Assembly (NCBI GenBank): GCA_009869945.1 | Contig: WIXG01000579.1 | Location: forward strand, 1 to 36,625 | Source of the DNA: Mesaphorura yosii | Taxonomy: Eukaryota > Arthropoda > Collembola > Poduromorpha > Tullbergiidae | DNA length: 36,625 bases | Direction: 5' to 3' | Shown here: in pieces, positions 9,010 through 20,382 of the stretch | Position numbering within the stretch: the stretch's first letter is position 1 | Layout: every line of letters begins with the position of its first letter | Notes under the pieces: model-generated | What the model was told of the DNA's origin: nothing | What the model saw: the letters and a program-made list of their open reading frames with translations, nothing else | The model's database searches: none | Translations under genes and position numbers: made by a program

Positions 9010-9848
9010 ATGGCCCCTTCAGCATCTCTTCATTACTCCTTCGCCGGGCGGCGCGTGCTCGTCACGGGAGGTGCGTCCGGAATCGGCCGCGCAATCGTGC
9101 AGAAGTTTTACGACGACGGAGCCACCGTTTTTGTTCTTGATCGAAGCGCCGAACTGCTCGAAGCCCTGAATAAGGAGCTGCCAAAAGTGGCCACGATCTG
9201 CGTGGATCTTCTAAACTGGGACGAGACGAAGCGGGCCGTAGAGGCTCTTGCTCCACTCGACCACCTCGTGAACAATGCGGGTGTCGCCCCCGTCGGCTGG
9301 CTTCATGATGCCAAGCCGGAGCGGTTTGACCTCATCTTTGGCGTGAATTTGAAGGCGATGCTGAACGTGAGCCAAGCGTTTGTTAAGGGAATCGTCGATC
9401 ACAAAAAAGCGGATGGAGGGACAATCGTGAATATCAGCTCAGTGGTAAGTTTTTAACTAGTTTAATCGCTTGCCAGTAAATGAAACTGAATTAATCGTAT
9501 TATGCTCAGGCGGACTCGCTTGGCTACTTTGGGGGCGGTGTCTACGCCGCCAGCAAGGCGGGCGTGACGATGCTCACGAAATCAATGGCGCTCGAGTTTG
9601 CGGAGCTCAACAACCGCATTCGAGTGAACTGCGTCTGTCCTGGAGTGGTTCAAACTCCGCTCGTTAACGCCATACCCCCAGAATTCATGGAGAAGATCAA
9701 TCGTTCACTGGACGGGCGGATGGTCATCACTCATAGGGGACTCCAGGCGGAAGACATTGCGAATGGGGTGTTGTTCTTGTCGAGTCCGCTGGCGGAGATG
9801 ATCACGGGCACGGGGTTGACCATCGATCAAGGCTTGCGAGTCACATAA
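9010..9848 (+). CDS. Short-chain dehydrogenase/reductase, L-xylulose reductase-like
   Basis: Two exons, 9010-9444 and 9510-9848, with a 65-base GT-AG intron (GTAAGT...CTCAG), give 257 codons. The Rossmann cofactor motif is TGGASGIG near residue 19. VLDRSAE follows beta-2, where an Arg suits NADP. Then come LVNNAGV, the catalytic Ser in NISSV (end of exon 1) and the Tyr/Lys pair YAASK (exon 2). RVNCVCPG and the C-terminal GTGLTIDQG complete a classical SDR. Overall length and motif set most resemble dicarbonyl/L-xylulose reductases, which reduce carbonyls and sugars with NADPH in the cytosol. Exact substrate cannot be assigned. A collapsed paralogue lies directly upstream in the same orientation, indicating tandem duplication. 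Confidence 0.9.
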
Positions 9849-9899
9849 ATTGGACATACAACTTCACGTTGCATTGACGTTCCCATTTAAAGTAAAGCG

Positions 9900-11047
9900 T
9901 TAGGCGTTAGCACTTGGGAAATACTTATTTATCAGAACATGAAGTCCTGCTGATGATGGATTGTGGGCCAAGGCCTGGACTTGAGCTTCGAAGAAAGTTT
10001 TCAGTTGTTCCAAGTTGGGCGTGCTCGCAGGATCAGCGTCCCAACAGTCCAGCATTTGAGCGTACCTGTAAATATAAAAATTCACATTTGACACTTTGCT
10101 CGCTGATCATCTTTCATTCGTTCCGATGCGGCTGTGAAATTCGCACTGAGTTTTCCTTTGCATTACATTTCGTTGCTCACGAATGTCGGGATCGGGAGTC
10201 GCTCTCTACTCAATACTCGCTGGCGAAACCGAGGAAAGTCCCGCACTCGACCACATGACAGTTCGGTGCAGAGCGAGAATAGCTCCCTTAGTGTGACTCC
10301 CTGTGACCAGACGTCCGACTTTGGCACACATTTCCTGTCCAGTACTGGTGGTGCCAACCAATGGACGGGCATCGGATAGGGGCGCTTGAGCCTGTAGGGT
10401 GGCGCGAGGGGCCAAAGTCACCGACCTTTGCTCCCAGACCCGGGCCGGGGCCGCCAAGGTTCCTCGCGGCGAGGTCGAGATAGTAGATTCGGGACGAGAG
10501 GGAATGCATTCGATCGATGACGCGATCTGCGCTGCCCAACCAAGTAGGCGAAGGGGGGACACGATTCGGTGCACGGTGACTTGGACGTGGCCAACGCCAA
10601 CACCGCCCGCCGCACTTTGCTGCGTTTGGCCACGCAGCCGTAGCCGTAGGAAGCGCGACTTCGGTTGGTGGCGGCCCGTCAAGCCCTTAGATGTCCGCAC
10701 TGAACTGCATTCATGTATGCACCGAGATCTTCATTCTCGCAGTATTCGAACGCGACGTACAGAATCCGGCTTCAGATTCAGCTCGTCTCGGCCCCAATGA
10801 AGCGGACGATGTTCGGATGTGGTCGCCCGCCGCCGCCGCCGTGCTCAGCCTCAGCCTCGTACGCCAGCTGTGTGCTATGAATGTAGAGCAGGATCTTGAG
10901 CTCGGCCAGTTGCACGAGGAACGAGTCTATGTGATTGTCCGAGAGTGGGTGCTTGATTGGTGCTGGCTGGCCGCGCACCGAGCCGTGCAGAACGATGCCA
11001 TACGTGAGACACGAACTTGGTGACTCGGAAAAATAAATCAAATGCAT
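9900..11047 (-). pseudogene. Tyrosine-kinase-domain gene, decayed
   Basis: Kinase pieces occur in order on the minus strand but in changing frames. First the glycine-loop/Lys region (YGIVLHGSVRGQPAPIK, about 10980) and ELKILLYI...HPNIVRFIGAE. Two stops follow before the hinge (YVAFEYCENEDLGAYM, about 10710). Next come WAAQIASS, a frame change, the catalytic loop YYLDLAARN and KVGDFG (about 10470). After another change come MPVHWLAPPVL and KSDVWSQGVTLRELFSL, then MLDCWDADPASTPN. An intron is still visible (10066-10166, GTAATG...TTACAG). Several near-invariant positions are altered: APE is APP, the WSxG Phe is Gln, the ELF-preceding Trp is Arg, and the subdomain XI Arg is Thr. Such losses plus frameshifts indicate a dead gene rather than a pseudokinase. 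The 5' ectodomain was not found. Confidence 0.85.
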
Positions 11048-11082
11048 GATTTACGATTCTATCGAATTTTATTAATTGTTTG

Positions 11083-11088
11083 TTTATT
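11083..11088 (-). terminator. Polyadenylation signal of the Gly/His-rich peptide gene
   Basis: AATAAA on the minus strand 27 bases past the stop. A second copy lies at 11068-11073. Confidence 0.5.
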
Positions 11089-11114
11089 TCTTCACATTCA
11101 CGAAGGATAAAGAA

Positions 11115-11478
11115 TCAATGGTGGTGATGGTGTCCGTGCACGTAGCCTTCGTAGTGGTGCCCGCCGTCGCCGTACCCGCCGTGGTGAGATGGCTCGTAGT
11201 GCCCATGCCCGTAGCCGCCACCGTGGCCGTAGCCTCCGTACCCGCCGCCGCCATGGCCATGGCCATAGCCGCCTCCGCCAAAGAGCCCGAAGATCGGAGA
11301 AGGCGCAGGAGCAGGCCGCGGGACGCTCTCCACGACGACGACGGTTACCACCGCCAGCAGGCAGCACACCACCTGCAAAGACGAAGAAGTAATTAAATCC
11401 TTGACTAACCTTAGCCCAAGAAGCCAAGGATTTGGGGAAGTCAACTTGTCTTACCAAGAAAAATATAGCAGGCTTCAT
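11115..11478 (-). CDS. Secreted Gly/His/Tyr-rich peptide
   Basis: Two exons: 11455-11478 (eight codons, MKPAIFFL) and 11115-11372, joined across an 82-base GTAAGA...TTGCAG intron, give 93 codons. Residues 1 to about 23 form a signal peptide (MKPAIFFLVVCCLLAVV). A short Pro/Ala spacer (RPAPAPSP) follows, then a low-complexity body of GGGGYGHGHG-type repeats, HHYEGYVHG and a terminal run of five His. Gly/His/Tyr repeats of this kind occur in arthropod cuticular, adhesive and antimicrobial peptides, and His clusters can bind metal ions. No specific family is claimed. A TATA box lies 123 bases upstream of the start. Confidence 0.75.
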
Positions 11479-11600
11479 TTTTCAAATCGAATTTCGGATT
11501 TGGCGAAGACGAAGAATTGCAAGATTGCGAATTGCGATTGAAGCTACTGCCGAAGTAAAGTGGAGTTGATGAAGATGGAAACTGGAGTCGGAGCAGCTCG

Positions 11601-11610
11601 TATTTATATA
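11601..11610 (-). promoter_or_regulatory. TATA box of the Gly/His-rich peptide gene
   Basis: TATATAAATA on the minus strand. A start site about 30 bases downstream would give a 5' untranslated region of about 95 bases before the ATG at 11478. Confidence 0.55.
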
Positions 11611-12764
11611 CACTTTTGGTGTTTGGTGGTCGGTCGTTGTAGTTTACGAGTTACGAGCAATAAAGCTAAAATTAGCCGAGACGAGACGAACGGGTAATTG
11701 GCTTGGCTTTGGCAATGATATTGCGAAAAATCTCCAACTCTCATTGCTCGCATAATACGTGCTTTTATTGCCCATTGTCCAGCATGAGCAGTCTTTTCTG
11801 TCGTTGTCGTGTGTGGGTGTTGGCGTGTATTGTGAATTTGCGAATTGCGATTCTGCTGGCGGAGAGGAAGTTCATTGTTGCCCGCATTCCCCGCTCTGTC
11901 CATTTGTCTTGCTGGTTCATGACCCTGCTGCTTGCTTGTTTACTTGGTTCGTTCGCTGCTTCCTGTTGACAATAAGCGATCAGGTGGATTGAACTCGGAG
12001 TCGGACGTCGAATCTGCAATCGAAGTGTTGAATTGCTTGCGAAAAATATGTGCGAAGCCGAGAAGTTTATCGCCCATTCGTCGTCTGTCCTTCGTCATCT
12101 TGTCTTTTCTTAGCACTGAAATTACAATAAGGATGCGCATAATTCGAAGAATTCAGTCGTAAAAGTGAAAGAGACATTCATTCGCAGAATTCGCACTGAT
12201 TGATAACATGACGTTGCAAAAAATGAAACCAAGTGGCTGCTGTACCAGCACATCGCGTATTTTATGATTGACTTCACCAGTTGCAGTCATCGAGTCGCCA
12301 CGCCAGGATTACAGTCGAGGGAGAATTTGAACCCTGAAACATAAAAATAGCACATGTGAATGCCACAATTAGAAATACGGATATTAAGCAGTTAAGCTCC
12401 AATGTAAAGGAGACCTTTTCTCGTCTCCAATTTCTGTTGCCCGCACCTGTTTTGATGAAAAGGGTTCTCTTTACCTGAAATCGGCTGAAATGGTAGTAAA
12501 TTCCTGCTCTATGCCCAGTGCCCAAAATAGATCTCAGGCTCTGCCAACTGCGTCCAGCGTCCTTGACATCATTGATCAAGCTCCTTGAACTTGAATTTCA
12601 TTTCAATTTTTTTTTCTCCTCCACGCACGCTTTCTTTTGCCAACACTTATCTGCCAGCTTGAAATTAAGCCAATGTACCTGCACCTGCCAGTTTCTTCAC
12701 TGATAGCACTCTTCAATTGATAAGGTTTGGCTGTCGAGTGCCGCGTATCGCAGTTGTGAAAAAA
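11611..12764. other. Intergenic, about 1.15 kb
   Basis: No family-like frame on either strand. The 15-mer TTGCGAATTGCGATT occurs near 11838 and again near 11526 in the adjacent gene's leader. The right end should contain the aldehyde oxidase promoter. Confidence 0.4.
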
Positions 12765-15700
12765 ATGGGAGCAGAGCAAAGCGGGTTAAAGTGAGTCCAT
12801 GTCTCCAGGCTGATGGAGAGCAAACTGATTACATTTCAGTAATCAGTTACGTATTAATTTTGCACGATAACTGGGAAATAACTATTCAATTTTATTTCGT
12901 AGCTCGCAAACGACCAACACCAGGACAGCTGGCTTTCCAAACTTGAACTTGAATATCCCGAGCGGACCTTCACCTTCTCCTGGGGCAGGATTGAACTCCG
13001 TTTCATTCCATATCAATGAAGAACATTACACAGGTTGAGACGACGCTCAGATAGCTCAATCACCCTTTCTAACTGTTTTCGGGCGTTTTGGCCTTTCCAT
13101 GCACAGTTTCGGTCGACGACCCATCGCCTCCAATCAGCGCCAAGACCCGACTCGTTGACTTTATCCGCGATCGAGCCCTGCTCAAGGGCACCAAGTTCAT
13201 GTGCAGAGAAGGCGGCTGCGGCGCCTGCGTCGTGAGCGTGAAAGGCAAAGACTCTGTTACGGGGGCGGAGGTCGTTAAATCGGTCAATTCAGTAAGTTTT
13301 CAAGTTTTAAGTCTATCTTAATTATTAATTAATAGGTAATTACTAAATTGAATAAATAATTTGTTACTTCCCACCCTTTTCCAGTGTCTGGTGCCCCTGC
13401 TGAGCTGTGACGGGTGGGACATCACGACGATTGAGAAACTGGGCGACAAGGCGGCCGCGACCGGCTACCACCCGATTCAGAAGCAGATGGTCAAACTGGG
13501 CGGCACGCAGTGCGGATTCTGCACACCTGGGATGATTATGCACATGTACAGCTTTCTTCATGAGCGGAGTGGACACGGACCACGACCAAAGCCGAGCGCC
13601 CAGCAGATCGAAGCCTCGCTCGACGGCAACATTTGCCGGTGTACCGGATATAGGCCGATTCTCGACGTGTTCAAATCCTTCGCAGTAGCTACAGCGCCAA
13701 CCGATTTCCATTTCGACATCGAAGACGTGCCTTTGTGCGCGCAGTCAAAGAAGGATCTCGTCGGCGCCCAAGTCGAAGAAGAATTCGAGCTCCTGCATCA
13801 CGAAGTGGCTAAACTGCTGAAATGCAAGGGTGAAGGAGAAATTTGGGTCAAAGCGACGAGCCTCCAGGACGTCTTCGATGCGATGCGCCAATTCTCTTCC
13901 GAAAAAGTGCCGTATCGCGTCGTGGCGGGAAATACGAGCACGGGAATTTACAAACACGACGAAGGAGGCGTACGCGGGTTCATCGACATCCTGAACGTTC
14001 ACTCTCTGTCATCTTACGTTGTGACCTCCGACGAAATCGTGCTCGGCTCCTGCGTCACGATCGCGACCGTGATTAACGTCCTGACAGCCGCCTCAGAAGC
14101 CCTGCACGGGTTTGAGTATCTCGAAGGAGTCACCGCTCACTTCAAACGAGTTGCGAATACGTCCGTTCGAAATGTAAGCTGCGACGTTTTTTGACCGTGA
14201 CCTTTGTCCTTTGACTAACGCTTTCACTTTCACTCCCCGATTTTGCAGATTGCGACAATTGGAGGCAGCCTCGTCATGAAACACAGACACAGAGCATTCC
14301 CATCGGACGTGTGCACCGTGCTCGAGGCGATTGGGGCAAGAATCAAAATTGGTGAGCCAAATTCCAATTTTCTTCGATGCCATTAATTCGTGTACGGGTC
14401 TCCGGCGCTGATTATCAGTTTGCAATTTGCAGGTTCCGACACCCACTCATCGAAATTGTACACCGTCAACGAGTTTCTGTCGCTCAAGCTGGCCGAGGGC
14501 GTGGGCCTTTGGCTTCTGCTGTCCGTGCACTTGAAACCTCTGAGGGGACCCGGAACTTACTTTTTTCGCTCGTACAAAGTGTCCGGCCGATACCAAAACT
14601 CGCTGCCCATCGTGAATGCCGCCTTCCTCTTTCACGTGAAGGAAGCCGGGCACGGGCACGATGACGATGCTGATTTTCGGCTTGCCGATAAGGCGACCAT
14701 CATCTTTGGAGGGATCAACCCACACTTCCTGCATGCCGAAGGCACGGAGGCTGCGCTGAGCGCCGGGAAATTGCTGGCCGACTCGGGTGTGCTGCAGCAC
14801 GCCGTGGAGGCCCTCGGGTTCGAGCTGAAGCCTGACCACGGCCACAACCCGTTGGCAGGAGCGCCATGGTATCGAAAACTAGTCGGGCAGGCGCTACTTT
14901 ACAAAGTAAGAAGCGCCAAGCAGTATTTTGCTTTAAACCGCGCCCGCGCGAAAATTCAAAATTATTGTGCTTGCGCCTTGCAGGCAATTTTGAGCGTGCT
15001 GGGCTCTGTCCCCAATTCTGCTGCTGCCGTGAAACCTGAATTTCGAAGTGGTGGCTGGAACCTTTCCCGCGGATTGACGTCGGGGCGCCAGATTTATGAT
15101 ACCGACAGGAAAGACTGGCCCCTAAACGAGCCGCTGCCCAAACTGGAGGCTGTGATCCAATGCGCAGGTACGAAACTGCCACTGCAAGGCCATGACCTTT
15201 GATCTCTTGTACATTTTGCCACTTGCTATTTCTCACCAGGAGAGGCCGAGTACATCAATGACATTGCTCCGGAGCCCAACGAACTATTCGGAGTATTCGT
15301 GCTCAGCACCACCGCAAACGCGGACATTGTACACGTGGACGCCAGTGAAGCGAAAGTAAATGAGTGGACAAATGAGATTCTAAAGACCTATCTTTCTGGT
15401 CCTTAAAAATTTCCATACTGCAGAAAACCCCAGACGTCATCCGCTTCGTGCAGGCGCGAGACATTCCCGGGAAGAATAATTACATGATTGGCTACGCCGG
15501 AATTCCCGAACCAGTAAGACTCGCAAAAGCTTCTCGAAAGTTCTAAACGCAAGGATAATTTTTTTTTTACCTCACCGTAGATTTTTGCCGACGGCAAAGT
15601 CGGATACGCCGGTCAGCCAGTCGGGCTTGTTCTGGCCAAGAATCAACTCGCAGCTGAAGCGGCTGCTCGACGGGTCAAAATTGTCTACGCGCACGTGAAG

Positions 15701-17930
15701 AAGCCTGTGTTGACCATTCAGGAGGCGTTACAGCAGAAGCAAAAGAAGAAGGAGAATGTCAAAGTCGAAGCGCGGGAAGGCCTGAAAGAAGAAACGCCAG
15801 AGTCCGAGGCCAAATCCAAGACTACGCGGATTACGGGCGAATTCGAAATCGGGCCTCAGTACCATTTTCATATGGAGACTCAAATCTGCATCTGCAAGCC
15901 GAAAGAGGGCGGGATGGACGTGATCTCTTCGACGCAGTGGATGGACTTCGTGCAGGAGGCCGTAGCGGGCGCGTTGGGGCTCCCGCAGAATGCGTAAGGC
16001 GTAATTGATTCAAACGGGAATTTCGAATTTTGCCGCTTAATCCGAATCTGCATTCTGCACAGGATTAACGTTCAAGTCCGGCGTTGTGGCGGTGCCTACG
16101 GCGCCAAAATCTCTCGGGCCGCCCTCATCGGCGCCGCGTGCGCTGTCGGTGCTTGGCTGACCAACCGCCCCGTCCGAGTCTCGCTGAGCCTGGAGCAGAA
16201 CATGGAAACAGTCGGCAAGCGACCGCCGTATATGTTTGAGTACGACGCACAAGTCGAAGCGTCGACAGGCAAAATCAAGTTGCTGACCTGCAAAATTTAT
16301 AACGACGCGGGGCTGTCCACGAACGAGGAGACTTACACGGGCGCCATGGCTTACATGGTCAGCTGCTACGACCCGACGACCTGGACAATCACTGGAGAGA
16401 CGGTGAACACGAATACGGCGTCAAATACGTGGTGCAGGGCGCCGGCCACGACTCAGGGCATCGCGATCATCGAATACATCATGGAACACATCGCGTTCGC
16501 GACGGGAGTGGACCCGGTCGAAGTTCGGAAGGTCAATTTCAAGGCTCCGACGGCGTCTGCGCCTGGGCTACTCGTCGGTAGCAGAATTAACTTGCGGGAA
16601 CTTCTTCGCGGCGGTGCAGGCGTAAATTCAACGGGTGCAAGCGAAACTGGGACTGAACAGTGTCTTGGCGGGCTGAAAATCGAGTCCCAGCCTTCGGCAG
16701 CGCCGCCACAGCAGCCGCTCCTCCTGAAAATGATTGACAACACGATTTCCAGTTCGGAGTACCACGAAAGGCATGGAAAAGTGCACGACTTCAATAAAGT
16801 GAGTCAGGATTTACGTTTTCGTCGTGATTTGAATTTACCGTGTGAATTTGGCACTGCACTGAATCGATTATCCTTGGTTTCGCGTTTCTTTACCATCCAT
16901 AGGCTAATCGCTGGAAGAAACGCGGCATTGCTCTCATCCCGATGCGCTACCCGCTGGCGTACCTCGGCGGCGGATTTCCGATTCTGATCGCTGTGTACAA
17001 AGCAGATGGGTCCGTCGCCCTCTCGCACGGCGGGATCGAATGCGGGCAGGGAATCAATACAAAAGTCGCACAGACTGTCGCGAAGTCGTTGGGCATCCGC
17101 GTCGACCAGATCGCCGTAAAACCCGCGAACAACCTGATCGGAGCCAACGCGGAGCTCACCGGCGGGTCGGAAACGAGCGATCTTTGCTGCTACGCAGCGC
17201 TGCGGGCGTGCGAAATCCTAAAAGGGAGGATGAAGCCCGTCCGTGACAAACTGAGCGAGCACACGCCGTGGGCGGAACTCGTGCGTGTCTGTGCCGGGGT
17301 TGGGATCGATTTGACCGTCGAGTACATGTATTCTAAGAACGACCCTGTCTTCCCGTACGACATCTGGGCGGTGAACGTGACCGAGGTCGAAATCGATGTC
17401 CTCACGGGTGAATACAAAATCGTGCGCGTGGATCTGCTCGAGGACGCGGGAAAGAGTCTCAATCCGGAAATTGACGTGGGGCAGGTTGAAGGCTCGCTCG
17501 TGATGGGGATCGGACTGTGGACGACGGAGAAACTCGTTTACGACGAGCGGACCGGGCAGCTGCTCACGAACGATTCGCTCTGGTACCAACCGCCCGAACC
17601 GCGTGACATTCCGGAGGACCTTCGAATTACGCTTCTGAAGAACGCCCCGAACCCGCTGGGCGTGCTGAGGTCGAAGGCGACGGGGGAGCCGGCGACCTGC
17701 ACGAGCGTCTGCGTGCTCTTCGCGCTGAGGAATGCGATTCAGGCAGCGAGGCTCGATGCGGGTAACACCGACTGGTTTCAGATCAGTAAGTCGACAGCAC
17801 TAGTCGTATAATTTAAGCACAGGCGAAGTTGCAACGATTTAATGGCGTGGTTTTAATTCCAGACGGTCCCGTGTCGACGGAAGACGTGCTGCGGCTCTGC
17901 CTGACGGCCTCAACTCAATTTAAGCTTTGA
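12765..17930 (+). CDS. AOX: Aldehyde oxidase (molybdo-flavoenzyme), 13 exons
   Basis: Exons: 12765-12790, 12903-13033, 13107-13291, 13385-14173, 14249-14351, 14433-14905, 14984-15167, 15240-15355, 15424-15513, 15581-15993, 16063-16798, 16903-17785, 17863-17930. All junctions are GT-AG with consistent phase, giving 1,398 codons. [2Fe-2S] ligands: CREGGCGAC (residue ~85), the next Cys at ~115, TQCGFCTPG and NICRCTGY. The FAD domain shows VVAGNTSTGIYK and TIGGSLVMKHRHRAFPSDV. The Mo-pterin domain has RRCGGAYGAK, TWCRAPATTQG, GGIECGQGINTK and SKATGEP, which holds the catalytic Glu. TWCRAP in place of the xanthine dehydrogenase FRGFGG motif points to aldehyde oxidase. It oxidises aldehydes and N-heterocycles in the cytosol. 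Unusual: a Pro/Ser-rich N-terminal extension of about 40 residues and a Lys/Glu-rich insert in exon 10. Confidence 0.93.
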
Positions 17931-18016
17931 GTACTACATTTCCTTTCTTCTGACAAGTAACTGTGCAGGAACAGTCTCATACTGTCTTATTCATTTCATA
18001 GAGTTCACATGCGCTC

Positions 18017-18022
18017 AATAAA
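18017..18022 (+). terminator. Polyadenylation signal of aldehyde oxidase
   Basis: AATAAA 87 bases beyond the TGA stop. Confidence 0.6.
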
Positions 18023-18075
18023 ATTAAAATTCAACTCAGTGAAAATTTTACTCAACAAAATAGATTTTAGATAAC

Positions 18076-18710
<635 letters not shown>

Positions 18711-19121
18711 AATAACAACAGGCTACCGCTTCCAAGAGGCTGGGAGCAACGAAACACTTCGCTCGGCCAGGTTTATTTTCACAACATCAGTATAAATATC
18801 TCATTCATCTCAATTCTCTTTTTGGAAAAATTTCTCTGACCGAGCACTTTTATCATTCTTCTTCTAATTCAGTCACAAGAAAAAGGAATATTTGTAAGGC
18901 AAAGGCAAAATGTAAGAGATTGAGGCAGCAGAGCGTTCATAAATTGAGTCCGTTATAACTGATAAGCGGCTGAGAAACTTTTGGAGTGTGACACACAGTA
19001 AATCAAAAGGACATTTGTGATTACTGCGAAGCCACTTGAGTCATACTCCAGTGATTCATTCCTACCATGAAGCGCATGAACTTTCTTTGTAACTTGTACC
19101 GTCGGGAGTCGCGGGCAAAGC
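18711..19121. other. Intergenic upstream of the MACPF-like gene
   Basis: No gene recognised. The left part may contain further unreadable remains of the zinc-finger pseudogene. Confidence 0.4.
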
Positions 19122-19122
19122 A

Positions 19123-19128
19123 TATAAA
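19123..19128 (+). promoter_or_regulatory. TATA box of the MACPF-like/GTPase gene
   Basis: TATAAA in the context CATATAAAAG. A consensus donor (GTAAGT at 19160) lies about 37 bases downstream and an acceptor (TTTTTCAG, ending 19338) lies 7 bases before the ATG. Together these suggest a very short untranslated first exon and a 5' UTR intron of about 179 bases. Confidence 0.45.
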
Positions 19129-19345
19129 AGCAATTGTGAAACTGTGCATTTCTATCCAAGTAAGTGCAAGCTAGAGTTTCATGTATTAAACTTTAATCCC
19201 TGTGGCTGATTAATTTGCCCAAATCGAACTTCAACTTTTGGCAAGATCTTGTAAGTGAAATTTTACACTAGAAAACTGACGAGAGAAGGCATCGGCGATT
19301 TGCGCTTGGGTCGGATTTAATTTGTTTGAATTTTTCAGTGCCATA

Positions 19346-20359
19346 ATGCAATCTACCGTAGCTGCACTTGGCCGAATAGGTCAACTAGGAGATTTCTATG
19401 ACATGCGGACAGACAGCTTTATCAGTGGAGCCAATCTCTTCTCCACCGCTTCTGAGTTGCGCCCGCTCATCAACACAATTGAGAACTGCCACACTGATTT
19501 ACAGTACGTACTCGGCGACTCACTTGAAGACAAATGTAATCATCTTGACGTCAGCGCTGAACTCAAGCTCAGTGTTCTTGGAGGCGTGTTCGAATTGTCC
19601 GGTTCCGGCAAATACTTGAACGACCGTAAGAAAACGAGCCGGGTCTGCTCCTGTACTCTGATCTACAACATAAAGACCAAAGCTGACAAACTCAACAACA
19701 TATTTGACGAGAAGCTAAAGTCGCTCATTTGTCTCGACGCCCTGAATGCAGTGGGAGAGGCAGGCACTCACGTGGTGACTGAAGTTCAGTACGGTGCTAA
19801 TGCCATGGCAACATTTGAGAACCGGCTCGAAGATGCGAGTGACGTCACCAAAGTGGAAGGAATGTTATCAGGCGAGTTGGGGAAGATTGCACTGTCCATC
19901 AGTGGAAAGGGACAGGTCGATTACAAGACGCTGGATGCCAAAAAATTCCAACATTTGTCATTCAAAGTATTTGGTGACATTTTATCCGATGACGACGTAC
20001 CACAAAGTATTGAGCAGGCGATTGTCTACATGAAGGATGTTCCGTCAAAACTTCGTGCTGCGAACGAGGGTCGTGGTGTACCGCTGAGATATGGTCTGTT
20101 CCCGATTCCAGTGCTCAAGATGTACCTCCAGATGAATTTAGTGCAGCAGCAAGTCATCAAAAGCATCGGTGAGGCCACAATACAAAGTTTTGTGCATCTG
20201 TTCGAAGACATTGCGAAACAAAAGCAAGAATTGCGGCATTGGAGCGAACTGATTCGAGAGTTTGAGTTTGTCATCCCGTACGACGACAAAACACGCATCA
20301 CGGGGCTTCTTCGTGACTTGGAACTGTTCGATGCTGCGACTTGGAGAATCATGGGCTGA
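19346..20359 (+). CDS. Stonustoxin-like MACPF-family N-terminal module
   Basis: A single frame of 337 codons starting at ATG 19346 (MQSTVAALGRIGQLG); the frame upstream has no ATG. The opening LGR..QLGDFYDMRTDSFISG, then LKLSVLGGVFELSGSGKYL and a following beta-rich stretch, match the N-terminal module shared by stonefish-type (SNTX) proteins and many non-venomous animal proteins, a divergent branch of the MACPF/CDC pore-forming fold. The last 70-80 residues (SFVHLFEDIAKQKQELRHW, LLRDLELFD) fit the helical FAT-like domain that follows it in this family. No signal peptide is visible, so an intracellular location is likely. It ends in TGA at 20357-20359, exactly where the GTPase frame begins, so it is probably the 5' half of one gene. 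Venom function is not implied. Confidence 0.75.
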   Translation: MQSTVAALGRIGQLGDFYDMRTDSFISGANLFSTASELRPLINTIENCHTDLQYVLGDSLEDKCNHLDVSAELKLSVLGGVFELSGSGKYLNDRKKTSRVCSCTLIYNIKTKADKLNNIFDEKLKSLICLDALNAVGEAGTHVVTEVQYGANAMATFENRLEDASDVTKVEGMLSGELGKIALSISGKGQVDYKTLDAKKFQHLSFKVFGDILSDDDVPQSIEQAIVYMKDVPSKLRAANEGRGVPLRYGLFPIPVLKMYLQMNLVQQQVIKSIGEATIQSFVHLFEDIAKQKQELRHWSELIREFEFVIPYDDKTRITGLLRDLELFDAATWRIMG

Positions 20360-20382
20360 GCTTCGAAACGTTTCACCAGCCG

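Noticed and set aside
10399..10800. Plus-strand Arg-rich frame
   Set aside because: Shadow of the kinase pseudogene on the opposite strand.
11076..11396. Val/Ala-rich plus-strand frame
   Set aside because: Antisense shadow of the Gly/His-rich repeat, whose low-complexity codons leave all frames open.
12274..12579. Minus-strand frame upstream of aldehyde oxidase
   Set aside because: No family-like sequence; overlaps what should be the oxidase promoter region.
20341..20359. Programmed -1 frameshift linking the MACPF-like and GTPase frames
   Set aside because: No slippery heptamer or obvious downstream pseudoknot; the context is ATCATGGGCTGA. An indel, error or two separate reading units fits better.
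20320..20380. A spliced intron joining the two modules
   Set aside because: The only GT...AG pairs give introns of about 35 bases without consensus ends, shorter than any other intron here.
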